64,000 nt of DNA, from positions 1,736,001 through 1,800,000 of the forward strand of contig OY759361.1 of NCBI GenBank assembly GCA_963662355.1, read 5' to 3'. This stretch comes from WTFY01 sp026713925. GTDB lineage: Bacteria > Pseudomonadota > Gammaproteobacteria > UBA4575. Positions 53,470-61,815 of the stretch are shown here, piece after piece; position 1 is the stretch's first letter, and every line of letters starts with the position of its first letter. The position numbers and the translations under genes are program-made. A model generated the notes under the pieces. The model was not told the origin of the DNA. It saw only the letters and a list, made by a program, of their open reading frames with translations, and searched no databases.

Positions 53470-54750
53470 TTACTCCCGAGAGATTACCTCAAGCCCATTC
53501 ATATAGGGTTGTAGAGCTTCAGGTATGCGAACCCGCGCGTATTGGTCTTGGTTGTTCTCCATGATGGCAACTAGTGTCCGGCCTACAGCCAGAGCCGAAC
53601 CATTCAGTGTATGTAATAATTCAGTTTTCCTGATTGCCGTGTTTTTCCAGCGCGCTTTTAGTCTTCTCGCTTGAAAATCCAAAAAGTTACTGCATGAGGA
53701 AATTTCACAATACCCTTTTCTGCTAGGCAGCCAGACTTCTATATCGTAAGTCTTTGCTGAAGCGAACCCTAAATCACCTGTACATAGGGTCACGACGCGA
53801 TACGGTAACTGTAATTTTTGAAGAATCACTTCTGCATGCTGCGTCAGTTCGTCAAGTGCACGCCATGACGACTCAGGTTTGACAAGTTGGACCAGCTCCA
53901 CTTTTTCAAACTGATGCTGACGAATCATGCCGCGTGTATCCTTCCCATAAGAGCCTGCCTCAGAACGGAAACAGGGAGTATGACAGACATATTTCACTGG
54001 CAGATCTTCTTCTTTTGCAATGTAATCACGCCATAGATTCGTAACCGGTACCTCTGCTGTTGGAATCAGGTAACGCAGATCACTGGTATGCAGCCTGAAT
54101 ACATCTTCTTCAAATTTTGGCAGCTGCCCTGTACATGTCAGACTTTGTTCATTGGCAATATATGGGACATACACTTCTTTGTATCCATGCTCAGAAATAT
54201 GGACATCCAGCATAAATTGAATCAGTGCACGGTGTAGTCTTGCCACTTGGCCATGCATAGTGACAAAACGGCTACCAACAACTTTTGCTGCCCTTTTAAA
54301 GTCCAAGCCTCCTAACCGCTCTCCTATATCCACATGGTCCAAAACTTCAAAATCAAAGCCCGGACAATCTCCCCATTTCCGAACCTCAATATTATCCTTA
54401 TCGGTGGTCCCCTCAGGGACAGAGTGATGAGGAATATTCGGTAACTCCAACATCCATGTATGAATTTCACTTTTCAAATCATCCAGTTTCGTTTCGCATG
54501 CCTTAAGCTCATTAGCGATCTTCCCCATCTCTTCAAGCATCACAGTGGTGTCCTGCCCTGAGGACTTTGCTTGGGCAATCAGTTTGGAGTTTCTATTGCG
54601 CTGACTTTGCAAGTTTTCAGTGGCAGCTTGCAAATGCCGGCGTTGCTTTTCCTGAGAAGCAAACCAATCCTTGTCTATATTTAGTTCACGACGACTTAAC
54701 TGCAAAGCAACTTCATCTAGCTTCGTCCGCAATAGCTTAGGATCTAACAT
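53470..54750 (-). CDS. serS: Seryl-tRNA synthetase
   Basis: 426 residues, class II synthetase. It has an N-terminal coiled-coil arm for tRNA-Ser (residues about 30-100), then TAEVPVTNLWRDYI, FRSEAGSYGKDTRGMIRQHQ, EISSCSNFLDFQARR and NGSALAVGRTLVAIMENNQ, which are the three class II motifs. Its tRNA-Ser lies about 2.5 kb to the left. Confidence 0.97.
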   Translation of the reverse strand: MLDPKLLRTKLDEVALQLSRRELNIDKDWFASQEKQRRHLQAATENLQSQRNRNSKLIAQAKSSGQDTTVMLEEMGKIANELKACETKLDDLKSEIHTWMLELPNIPHHSVPEGTTDKDNIEVRKWGDCPGFDFEVLDHVDIGERLGGLDFKRAAKVVGSRFVTMHGQVARLHRALIQFMLDVHISEHGYKEVYVPYIANEQSLTCTGQLPKFEEDVFRLHTSDLRYLIPTAEVPVTNLWRDYIAKEEDLPVKYVCHTPCFRSEAGSYGKDTRGMIRQHQFEKVELVQLVKPESSWRALDELTQHAEVILQKLQLPYRVVTLCTGDLGFASAKTYDIEVWLPSRKGYCEISSCSNFLDFQARRLKARWKNTAIRKTELLHTLNGSALAVGRTLVAIMENNQDQYARVRIPEALQPYMNGLEVISRE

Positions 54751-54768
54751 GACGCAATTTTCCTGACA

Positions 54769-55140
54769 TCACACTGTACGTGCCAAAATTACACCTAGAT
54801 AGCAGGCAGTAAGACACAAAACCACACTCAAGATTATATTGCTTGCAGCACTCAAAAAGCTCCCCTGCTGAATTAAATCTATAGTTTCTAGTGAAAATGC
54901 TGAGAATGTAGTGAATCCGCCCAACAGCCCTGTCATGAGTGCAAGCCTGATTTCGCTAGATACGCTATAGCGCTCCAGCAGCACTATAAACAGGAAGCCA
55001 ATCAGCAGTGAACCAATCGTATTGATAATTAAAGTGCCCAAAGGGAATCTGCTGCCAAACCAGTGAGTACATTGTATCTGTACCAGATATCTCAGTATGG
55101 AGCCCACTGCCCCACCTACAGCAATGCCAAATATAGTCAA
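54769..55140 (-). CDS. crcB: Fluoride exporter CrcB/Fluc
   Basis: 123 residues, four helices. GSILRYLVQ, LGTLIINTIGSLLIGFLF and LGGFTTFSAFSLET are the fluoride-channel motifs. It lies 18 bases upstream of serS on the same strand. I looked for, and did not see, a fluoride riboswitch before it. Confidence 0.94.
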   Translation of the reverse strand: MTIFGIAVGGAVGSILRYLVQIQCTHWFGSRFPLGTLIINTIGSLLIGFLFIVLLERYSVSSEIRLALMTGLLGGFTTFSAFSLETIDLIQQGSFLSAASNIILSVVLCLTACYLGVILARTV

Positions 55141-55324
55141 AGCTGGCCTCCTGTCAGGTATTTTCCCGTGAAATAGATTTGCAGCAACTCGTGAAGATCA
55201 ATAGTATGTTTGAAAACAATCGTGGGTATTTAAGGTGGCCGCAATTATATGGAAATCTCAATAAAGATCAATGCAATGCAGTCCAGGCATCTTCGAAACT
55301 GGCAAAAGTCAAACGCAGATTGAG

Positions 55325-56791
55325 ATGAGTACGTCACCCAGCTTATCAAAGTTAGTCAAGCAATTTTGCCGCATTTTGCCAAAGCATGCAGTTTTGTCTG
55401 AAAAAGAGCAGTTATATCCATATGAATGTGACGCCCTTACTGCTTACAGACAAACGCCCCTGATTGCCTTGGTACCAGAAAACCAAAAACAGATCCAAGC
55501 TATCGTTGATATCTGCAGAGAATTAAAAATTCCAATTGTTGCCCGGGGTGCCGGTACTAGCCTTTCAGGGGGCGCGCTACCGCATGCAAAAGGCGTGCTG
55601 CTGAACCTGGCCAAGTTGAACAATATCTTGGAAATTGATCCCGACAACCGAACTGCAACAGTTGAACCAGGGGTAACAAACTTGGCAATTTCAGATGCCG
55701 CAAAACGATACGGACTTTATTATGCCCCTGACCCCTCCTCACAGCTTGCATGCACCATTGGTGGCAACATTGCTGAAAATTCGGGGGGGATCCATTGCCT
55801 TAAATATGGATTGACCGTCCACAACGTATTAGCACTCAAAGTTTTGACTATAGGAGGAGAAATCCTAGAGCTGGGAGGCAAGCAGCCTGACTCTCCAGGT
55901 TTTGATTTACTTGCATTGATGAATGGCTCTGAAGGCATGTTAGGGATTGTTTTGCAAGCGACTGTTAAGCTTCTTCCAGAACCACACAGCCGAAAAGTGT
56001 TACTTGCTGCTTTTAATTGTATACAGGATGCAGGAAATGCAGTAGCTGCAATTATTTCCAGCGGTATCATACCTGCTGGACTTGAAATGATGGATCACTT
56101 TGCGGTAAAGGCCACGGAACAATACTGCAGCCCTGGTTATCCAAAGGATGCTGCAGCAATCCTAATCTGCGAGCTGGATGGCTTTGAAGAAGATTTGACT
56201 GATCAGGTTGCATGGGCACAAAAAATATTAAACAAGCATCAGCCAGTCGAGGTGCGCTTGGCAAAAGATAAACAGGAAGAGGAATTATTGTGGAAAGGCA
56301 GAAAATCTGCTTTCCCTGCTCTAGGTAATTTGACTCCCGATTACTATTGTATGGACGGAACTATTCCACGCAAACATTTAGCTAAGACACTGGAAGAAAT
56401 CAGCGTACTCTCTGAAAAATTTGGGCTACGCGTGGCAAATGTCTTTCATGCTGGAGATGGAAATCTACATCCACTGATTCTTTATGATGCAAACCAAGAA
56501 GGTGAACTTGAAATAGCAGAAGAACTTGGAAGCGAAATTCTCCAGTTGTGCGTCAAAATGGGAGGAACTATTACTGGTGAGCATGGTGTAGGGATAGAGA
56601 AGCTTGACCAGATGTGTGTGCAATTCAGCCCTGCAGAGCTAAATACCTTCCACGCGATCAAATCAGCATTTGATGAGTATGAATTACTAAATCCTGGAAA
56701 GGCCATTCCGACACTTCATCGCTGCGCTGAATTCGGAGCAATGCATGTACACCGAGGAAGGCTTCCGCACGCCAACCTGCCTCGCTTTTAG
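55325..56791 (+). CDS. glcD: Glycolate oxidase, FAD subunit GlcD
   Basis: About 488 residues of the PP-loop FAD oxidase family: IPIVARGAGTSLSGGALPHA (FAD binding), ENSGGIHCLKYGLTVHNVL and NVFHAGDGNLHPLILYD with GEHGVGIEK near the end. It oxidises glycolate to glyoxylate with GlcE and GlcF. I chose the ATG at 55325 (MSTSPSLSKLVKQF) over the ATG at 55271. In an autotroph, glycolate arises from RuBisCO oxygenation. Confidence 0.94.
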   Translation: MSTSPSLSKLVKQFCRILPKHAVLSEKEQLYPYECDALTAYRQTPLIALVPENQKQIQAIVDICRELKIPIVARGAGTSLSGGALPHAKGVLLNLAKLNNILEIDPDNRTATVEPGVTNLAISDAAKRYGLYYAPDPSSQLACTIGGNIAENSGGIHCLKYGLTVHNVLALKVLTIGGEILELGGKQPDSPGFDLLALMNGSEGMLGIVLQATVKLLPEPHSRKVLLAAFNCIQDAGNAVAAIISSGIIPAGLEMMDHFAVKATEQYCSPGYPKDAAAILICELDGFEEDLTDQVAWAQKILNKHQPVEVRLAKDKQEEELLWKGRKSAFPALGNLTPDYYCMDGTIPRKHLAKTLEEISVLSEKFGLRVANVFHAGDGNLHPLILYDANQEGELEIAEELGSEILQLCVKMGGTITGEHGVGIEKLDQMCVQFSPAELNTFHAIKSAFDEYELLNPGKAIPTLHRCAEFGAMHVHRGRLPHANLPRF

Positions 56792-56808
56792 CGGCAATAA
56801 CCCTAAGC

Positions 56809-57867
56809 ATGACAGATATAAGGTCAGATATTGCTTCCAGAGTTGAGGACGCCTGCCGACAAGGTCAAGCACTACAGATTCTTGCCGGAAACACCAAATT
56901 CTTTTACGGCAGAAAAATTCAGGAAACACCTCTATCCGTTCTGGAGCATTCGGGAATCATCGAATATGAGCCATCCGAACTGTACATCACAGCACGCTGT
57001 GGTACCCCCTTGAATGAAATTGAGCAAGCTATTAAAACTCAAAACCAGATATTGCCATGTGAGCCACCGCATTTTGGTGCTGCTGCAAGCATAGGAGGAA
57101 TGGTTGCAGCAGGATTGTCTGGTCCGAGACGTGCCAGTTCTGGAGCTATACGAGATTGCCTGCTTGGAGTAGAAATCATCAACGGGAAAGGTGAATACCT
57201 ACGCTTTGGAGGAAAAGTGATGAAAAATGTAGCAGGCTATGATGCTTCACGTCTGATGTGCGGTGCACTGGGCACACTTGGAATCCTCATGTCAGTCACT
57301 TTGCGCCTAGTCCCAAAACCTCAGCATGAACAGACTATTGCAATCACCTTGAATCCCGCAGATGCCATCCTGAAAATGAACTTCTGGGCACGTACACCTA
57401 TGCCGATAACTGCTACTTTCCATGATGGAAGGGACCTTTACATTCGCATGGCTGGTTCGCCATCTACAATCAAAAGATTTGCTGACAAAGTGAAGGGGGA
57501 ACCGATTGACCAGGGTGACATTTTCTGGACGAACATAAAAGAGCAAGCGTATGATTTTTTTTTAACAGACGAACCCCTTTGGAGAATTTTGGTGCCTCCC
57601 TCAACTAAACCGCTTGATTGTCCCGGATCCTGTGTAATGGAGTGGAATGGAGCATTGCGCTGGTATGCTACCCATGTCAAGGCGCCCGCAATACATAGCA
57701 TTGCAAAACAGGCAGGTGGCCATGCATGCCAGTTTCGAAATCAGATTGACACTCAACAGGTATTTCACCCGTTGCCTTCTGGACTCCTTGAAATTCATCG
57801 CAAGCTTAAAAGAGCCTTTGACCCGCAAGGCATCCTTAATCCTGGAAAAATTTACTCTGAGCTCTAA
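56809..57867 (+). CDS. glcE: Glycolate oxidase, FAD-binding subunit GlcE
   Basis: 352 residues, same FAD fold as GlcD but shorter. LQILAGNTKFFYGR, MVAAGLSGPRRASSGAIRDC and VAGYDASRLMCGALGTLGI are typical. It starts 17 bases after glcD. The end FDPQGILNPGKIYSEL matches this family. Confidence 0.93.
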   Translation: MTDIRSDIASRVEDACRQGQALQILAGNTKFFYGRKIQETPLSVLEHSGIIEYEPSELYITARCGTPLNEIEQAIKTQNQILPCEPPHFGAAASIGGMVAAGLSGPRRASSGAIRDCLLGVEIINGKGEYLRFGGKVMKNVAGYDASRLMCGALGTLGILMSVTLRLVPKPQHEQTIAITLNPADAILKMNFWARTPMPITATFHDGRDLYIRMAGSPSTIKRFADKVKGEPIDQGDIFWTNIKEQAYDFFLTDEPLWRILVPPSTKPLDCPGSCVMEWNGALRWYATHVKAPAIHSIAKQAGGHACQFRNQIDTQQVFHPLPSGLLEIHRKLKRAFDPQGILNPGKIYSEL

Positions 57868-57872
57868 CGGCC

Positions 57873-59069
57873 ATGCAAACTTCATTGCCAGTTGAATTCC
57901 TGAAAACAACAGAGGGCCAGCACGCAGATGAGATACTGCGAAAGTGTGTACATTGCGGGCTTTGCAATGCAACATGTCCGACTTATCAACTGACCGGAAA
58001 TGAGTTAGATAGCCCTAGGGGCCGCATTTATCTGATCAAAAACCACTTTGAAAAAACAGGGAATAACGGTACTGTCCTGAAACATCTTGACCGGTGCTTG
58101 ACTTGCCTATCCTGTGAGACAACCTGCCCATCTGGCGTCAAGTTTGGCGACCTGCTCGATATTGGAAGAAAGCATATCGGTAAAAGCATTGATCGCTCTG
58201 TCACTAGCAAGATTAAACGTTTTCTCATAGCTTGGATATTTTCAAAGCCAGCCCGCTCTGATTTATTTTTCGCGTTAGCACGGTTTGTAAAGCCAGCATT
58301 GCCAGTGAAGCTGGTAAAAAAGGTGCCTCCACTTATAAGGGCCACAGAAACTAAGGTAGTAATCCAAGGGGCGCGGAAAATGCTCACCATACAGGGCTGT
58401 GTACAGTCTTCGACTGCTCCGCAGATCAATGCCGCTGCCATTGAGGTATTGGGATGGTCGAGAATACAGCTTGAGGAATCGAATAGTGACTGCTGTGGTG
58501 CCTTGGCTTTTCATTTAACAGATATTAAAAAAGCTGAAAAAACTATCCGTGACAATATCGACGATTGGTATGAAAAACTGAAAAGCGGACACGAATACCT
58601 AGTCATCACATCAACTGGATGCAGCAGCTTTATAAAACAGTATGGAAATGTGATGCAAGCCGACCCGGACTATGTAAAGCGAGCAGCATTCATTGCCAGT
58701 CGCTGCAGGGACCTATCTGAAATAGGCCCAGAATTGCGCATCAAACTAGCAAACCGGAATTGCGCAGTGGCCTTTCACAGTCCTTGTTCATTACAGCATG
58801 GCCAAAAAATTCTCGGGGCGGTTGAAGCTAGACTTCTGGAAGCTGGATATGAACTGGTTCCAACAAAAAACCAGCATTTGTGCTGTGGTTCTGCAGGTAG
58901 TTATTCCTTGCTTGAAATGGATCTTGCAACCCAACTTCTGCAGAATAAGATTACTTGTCTAGAGCAGGCTCAGCCTGATGTAATCGTTACGGCCAATATC
59001 GGTTGCCTTATGCATCTGCAATCCGGAACTGATATACCTGTCAAACACTGGATTGAGCTGCTTGTGTAG
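57873..59069 (+). CDS. glcF: Glycolate oxidase, iron-sulfur subunit GlcF
   Basis: 398 residues with two 4Fe-4S sites, C25-C28-C31-C35 and C75-C78-C81-C85, then two CCG-type domains (SDCCGALAFHL and HLCCGSAGSYSLL). It passes electrons from glycolate to the quinone pool. It starts five bases after glcE, so glcDEF is one operon. Confidence 0.94.
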   Translation: MQTSLPVEFLKTTEGQHADEILRKCVHCGLCNATCPTYQLTGNELDSPRGRIYLIKNHFEKTGNNGTVLKHLDRCLTCLSCETTCPSGVKFGDLLDIGRKHIGKSIDRSVTSKIKRFLIAWIFSKPARSDLFFALARFVKPALPVKLVKKVPPLIRATETKVVIQGARKMLTIQGCVQSSTAPQINAAAIEVLGWSRIQLEESNSDCCGALAFHLTDIKKAEKTIRDNIDDWYEKLKSGHEYLVITSTGCSSFIKQYGNVMQADPDYVKRAAFIASRCRDLSEIGPELRIKLANRNCAVAFHSPCSLQHGQKILGAVEARLLEAGYELVPTKNQHLCCGSAGSYSLLEMDLATQLLQNKITCLEQAQPDVIVTANIGCLMHLQSGTDIPVKHWIELLV

Positions 59070-59344
59070 CAAGAGCCCAAACGGGACACTTATTTATGGA
59101 ACCGGGAAATTCCTCTTCAGAATCCATAGTATTTTCGAAATTTATCGTCTTCACAAGCGCTACTTTGCTTCTAGCCAAACCTTTTATTTTCAGATGGCTA
59201 CTGCACAAAAGCGGTGAATCCATAGAGAGTGCCAGAGAAATTGGTGCGCACCTTGGTAAGTTTCATATTATCGACTTACCTGAATATGCTACAGCACCCT
59301 ACTCCCATAGCAATCACGGGAAAACTAAGGAGAAACTGAACCCA

Positions 59345-59629
59345 TTAGGGGTCCCCGGGCTTCCAGATACCAAATGCTTCGCCTTTAGGGCGAATTGCAT
59401 CCTGTCTTTGTCCGCTAACATCTTCATAGACATACTTCGTAAAAGCAACTAGCTCATTCATAATTTCATTTTTTTCGCCTGTTGGAAGATTATGATTACC
59501 TACCAAAAATCCCGTTATAGCTGCCAGGTACTGGCTCGCTAAAAGTGGATTCTCAGCACGTTCGTCCGCTTCGACCAGTATTTTCTTGATATTCTCTATC
59601 AGCCCCTTTGACAGTTTTAGTTGGTCCAT
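59345..59629 (-). CDS. Hypothetical protein downstream of rarA
   Basis: 94 residues, soluble, helical (KGLIENIKKILVEADERAEN and LAAITGFLVGNHNLPTGEKN). It starts 22 bases after the rarA stop on the same strand, so it is probably part of the ftsK-lolA-rarA transcript. The regular heptads and acidic residues look real. Family not recognised. Confidence 0.6.
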   Translation of the reverse strand: MDQLKLSKGLIENIKKILVEADERAENPLLASQYLAAITGFLVGNHNLPTGEKNEIMNELVAFTKYVYEDVSGQRQDAIRPKGEAFGIWKPGDP

Positions 59630-59651
59630 TTCGGGTATACCTCATCTGTAT

Positions 59652-61001
59652 TCAGCCTTGCTTGCCGGTTTTGTTGCGAAGTTTATCCATATGTTCTCTG
59701 ATCTTGATTTCAAGCCCTCTCGGAACTGGTGCATAGTACCGCGCATCCTTTAGCGTTTCAGGAAAATAACATTCACCCTGTGCATATGCATCAGGCTCAT
59801 CATGCACATAACGATAGCCTTGCCCATATTCAAGGTCTTTCATCAGTTTAGTCGGTGCATTTCGCAAATGCATCGGAACTTCCAAGCTCCCATGAACTTT
59901 TGCGTCTTGCATCGCTAGCCCATAAGCACGGTACACAGCATTGCTTTTCGGCACACAAGCCAGATACACGATTGCCTGTGCTATTGCCAACTCTCCTTCA
60001 GGCGAGCCCAAACGCTCATACGTGTCCCATGCATTTACTGCAATCTGTAGACCTCGTGGATCAGCATTCCCAATATCTTCAACAGCGATACGCACTACAC
60101 GGCGTGCAATGTAACACGGATCACAGCCTCCATCAGTCATACGGCAAAACCAGTATAGTGCTGCATCGGGATCAGACCCGCGTACTGATTTGTGCAGCGC
60201 AGACACCTGATCAAAAAAATATTCGCCTCGTTTATCAAAACGCCGAGTGCCTTGCACAGTAACTTCCAAGGCTATTTCACGAGTAATGGTTTTTTCTGTT
60301 GCACTATCCTCAAGCCAGTCTGCTGCAATTTCCAAGAAGTTTAGTACACGACGTGCATCCCCGTCTGCTGCCACCGCAAGGATTTGCCTAGCTTCATCCT
60401 CAATACCTATATGTCGTTTACCCAGACCAACCCTGTCGTCCTGCAAAGCCTGATCGATACAAAGACATATGTCTTCTTCAACTAATCTTTTGAGCACATA
60501 GATACGTGTTCTGGATAACAATGCATTATTCAGTTCAAAAGAAGGATTTTCTGTCGTGGCACCAATAAAATAGATCGTGCCATTTTCAATATGAGGCAAG
60601 AAAGCATCTTGCTGAGATTTGTTGAACCGGTGCACTTCATCGACAAATAATACTGTTGCAGAAGCGTTTTCCTGACTGTGTAACTTGGCTTGCTCAATGG
60701 CTTTACGAATCTCTTTGATTCCTGCTAATACGGCTGAAATAGAAAGAAACTGCGCCTGTGAAGCATTAGAAATAATTTGCGCTAATGTTGTTTTTCCGGT
60801 GCCCGGTGGCCCCCAAAAAACCATAGAATGCAGCTTGCCCTGCTCAATAGCCCTACGTAACGGCTTGTCCCGAGCTAACAAATGCGCCTGGCCAACAAAT
60901 CCCTCCAGAGTGGTGGGACGCATGCGATCCGCAAGCGGGCGATAGACGTCCTCCCGGTCAAACAGGTCTGAAGTTGAATTGTCCAGTGAACTAAAATCCA
61001 T
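59652..61001 (-). CDS. rarA: Replication-associated recombination protein RarA (MgsA)
   Basis: 449-residue clamp-loader-like AAA+ ATPase acting at stalled forks. Walker A is GPPGTGKT (64-71), Walker B VLFVDEVHRFNKSQQDAFLP, the arginine-finger region SFELNNALLSRTRIYVL, and the C-terminal MgsA domain includes DPRGLQIAVNAWD. It lies in the conserved ftsK-lolA-rarA order. Confidence 0.96.
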   Translation of the reverse strand: MDFSSLDNSTSDLFDREDVYRPLADRMRPTTLEGFVGQAHLLARDKPLRRAIEQGKLHSMVFWGPPGTGKTTLAQIISNASQAQFLSISAVLAGIKEIRKAIEQAKLHSQENASATVLFVDEVHRFNKSQQDAFLPHIENGTIYFIGATTENPSFELNNALLSRTRIYVLKRLVEEDICLCIDQALQDDRVGLGKRHIGIEDEARQILAVAADGDARRVLNFLEIAADWLEDSATEKTITREIALEVTVQGTRRFDKRGEYFFDQVSALHKSVRGSDPDAALYWFCRMTDGGCDPCYIARRVVRIAVEDIGNADPRGLQIAVNAWDTYERLGSPEGELAIAQAIVYLACVPKSNAVYRAYGLAMQDAKVHGSLEVPMHLRNAPTKLMKDLEYGQGYRYVHDEPDAYAQGECYFPETLKDARYYAPVPRGLEIKIREHMDKLRNKTGKQG

Positions 61002-61090
61002 AGCATGCCCGATATTCCCAAAGACTCGTACCCCTGAACGACATGACTACCAATAACATGCATGAAGTGCTTTGCACTTTGCTGGCCAAT

Positions 61091-61732
61091 TCATTGTGCA
61101 GAATAGCCTACAACATCGACACCCAAAGGAGCTTCGAACATAAAATACCCCTTTGGGAAACTCACATTTAACTCCAAGCGCGAAAATTCTATTGCAGTTC
61201 TCTGCGAAAAATGATCGTAAAGCTCCATTTTCTGGATGCCATGTTCATTCATACCTATTTGTATGCTGCGAAACTCAGCATCTTGAATGAGCGGAGCCAA
61301 CTCTACCCAGCTAAGTCCCTCTCTGTTCATTGTTGCTAAAATCTTAAAGTCTTCATACAGTGAGCGAGGATTTGTTAGCAACATTATTGGCACACTACCT
61401 AATGCTTCAGTAATTGGTTTGGCAACTGCTTGCTGCAACTCTTCATCATATACCCACAAGTATTTTCCATCAGCTAGAATGAGCTGCCGGTGAGGCTGCA
61501 AATACTGCCAACGAAACCGGCCAGGCCTGTCAAGAGCTATAGTCCCCCTTGATTCCTGAACAAGCTGATTGTTTTCATCCCACACTGTCTGCAAAAAATT
61601 CCCTTGAAATGAATCTACTTCTATGAAATAAGTGTTCAGTTGCCCGACTACCTCGCTGCCAATACAGGACAGTGAAAAAAGTATCAGCACACTGCCTAGA
61701 ATTGTCTTACTAATCTGCATGTGTGTCTCCAT
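61091..61732 (-). CDS. lolA: Outer-membrane lipoprotein carrier protein LolA
   Basis: 213 residues. It has a signal peptide (ILGSVLILFSLSCIGSE), then the open-barrel domain with FQGNFLQTVWDENNQLVQES, RPGRFRWQYLQP and LWVYDEELQQA. It carries lipoproteins across the periplasm. It lies between ftsK and rarA in the normal gammaproteobacterial order. Confidence 0.95.
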   Translation of the reverse strand: METHMQISKTILGSVLILFSLSCIGSEVVGQLNTYFIEVDSFQGNFLQTVWDENNQLVQESRGTIALDRPGRFRWQYLQPHRQLILADGKYLWVYDEELQQAVAKPITEALGSVPIMLLTNPRSLYEDFKILATMNREGLSWVELAPLIQDAEFRSIQIGMNEHGIQKMELYDHFSQRTAIEFSRLELNVSFPKGYFMFEAPLGVDVVGYSAQ

Positions 61733-61815
61733 TTTGCAGGTCAGGGAACCAAATAATCTACCGTACTCAATGGCACGATTAACCTGCTTGTCAACGTTGA
61801 ATAATATTCACTCAA

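Noticed and set aside
55141..55270. Fluoride riboswitch ahead of crcB
   Set aside because: The leader lacks the conserved GGxGAUGG and CUGAUGA-like parts.
59096..59452. 118-residue plus-strand frame after glcF
   Set aside because: It has one hydrophobic stretch but its second half is antisense to the better-supported gene at 59345-59629. No ribosome site stands out.
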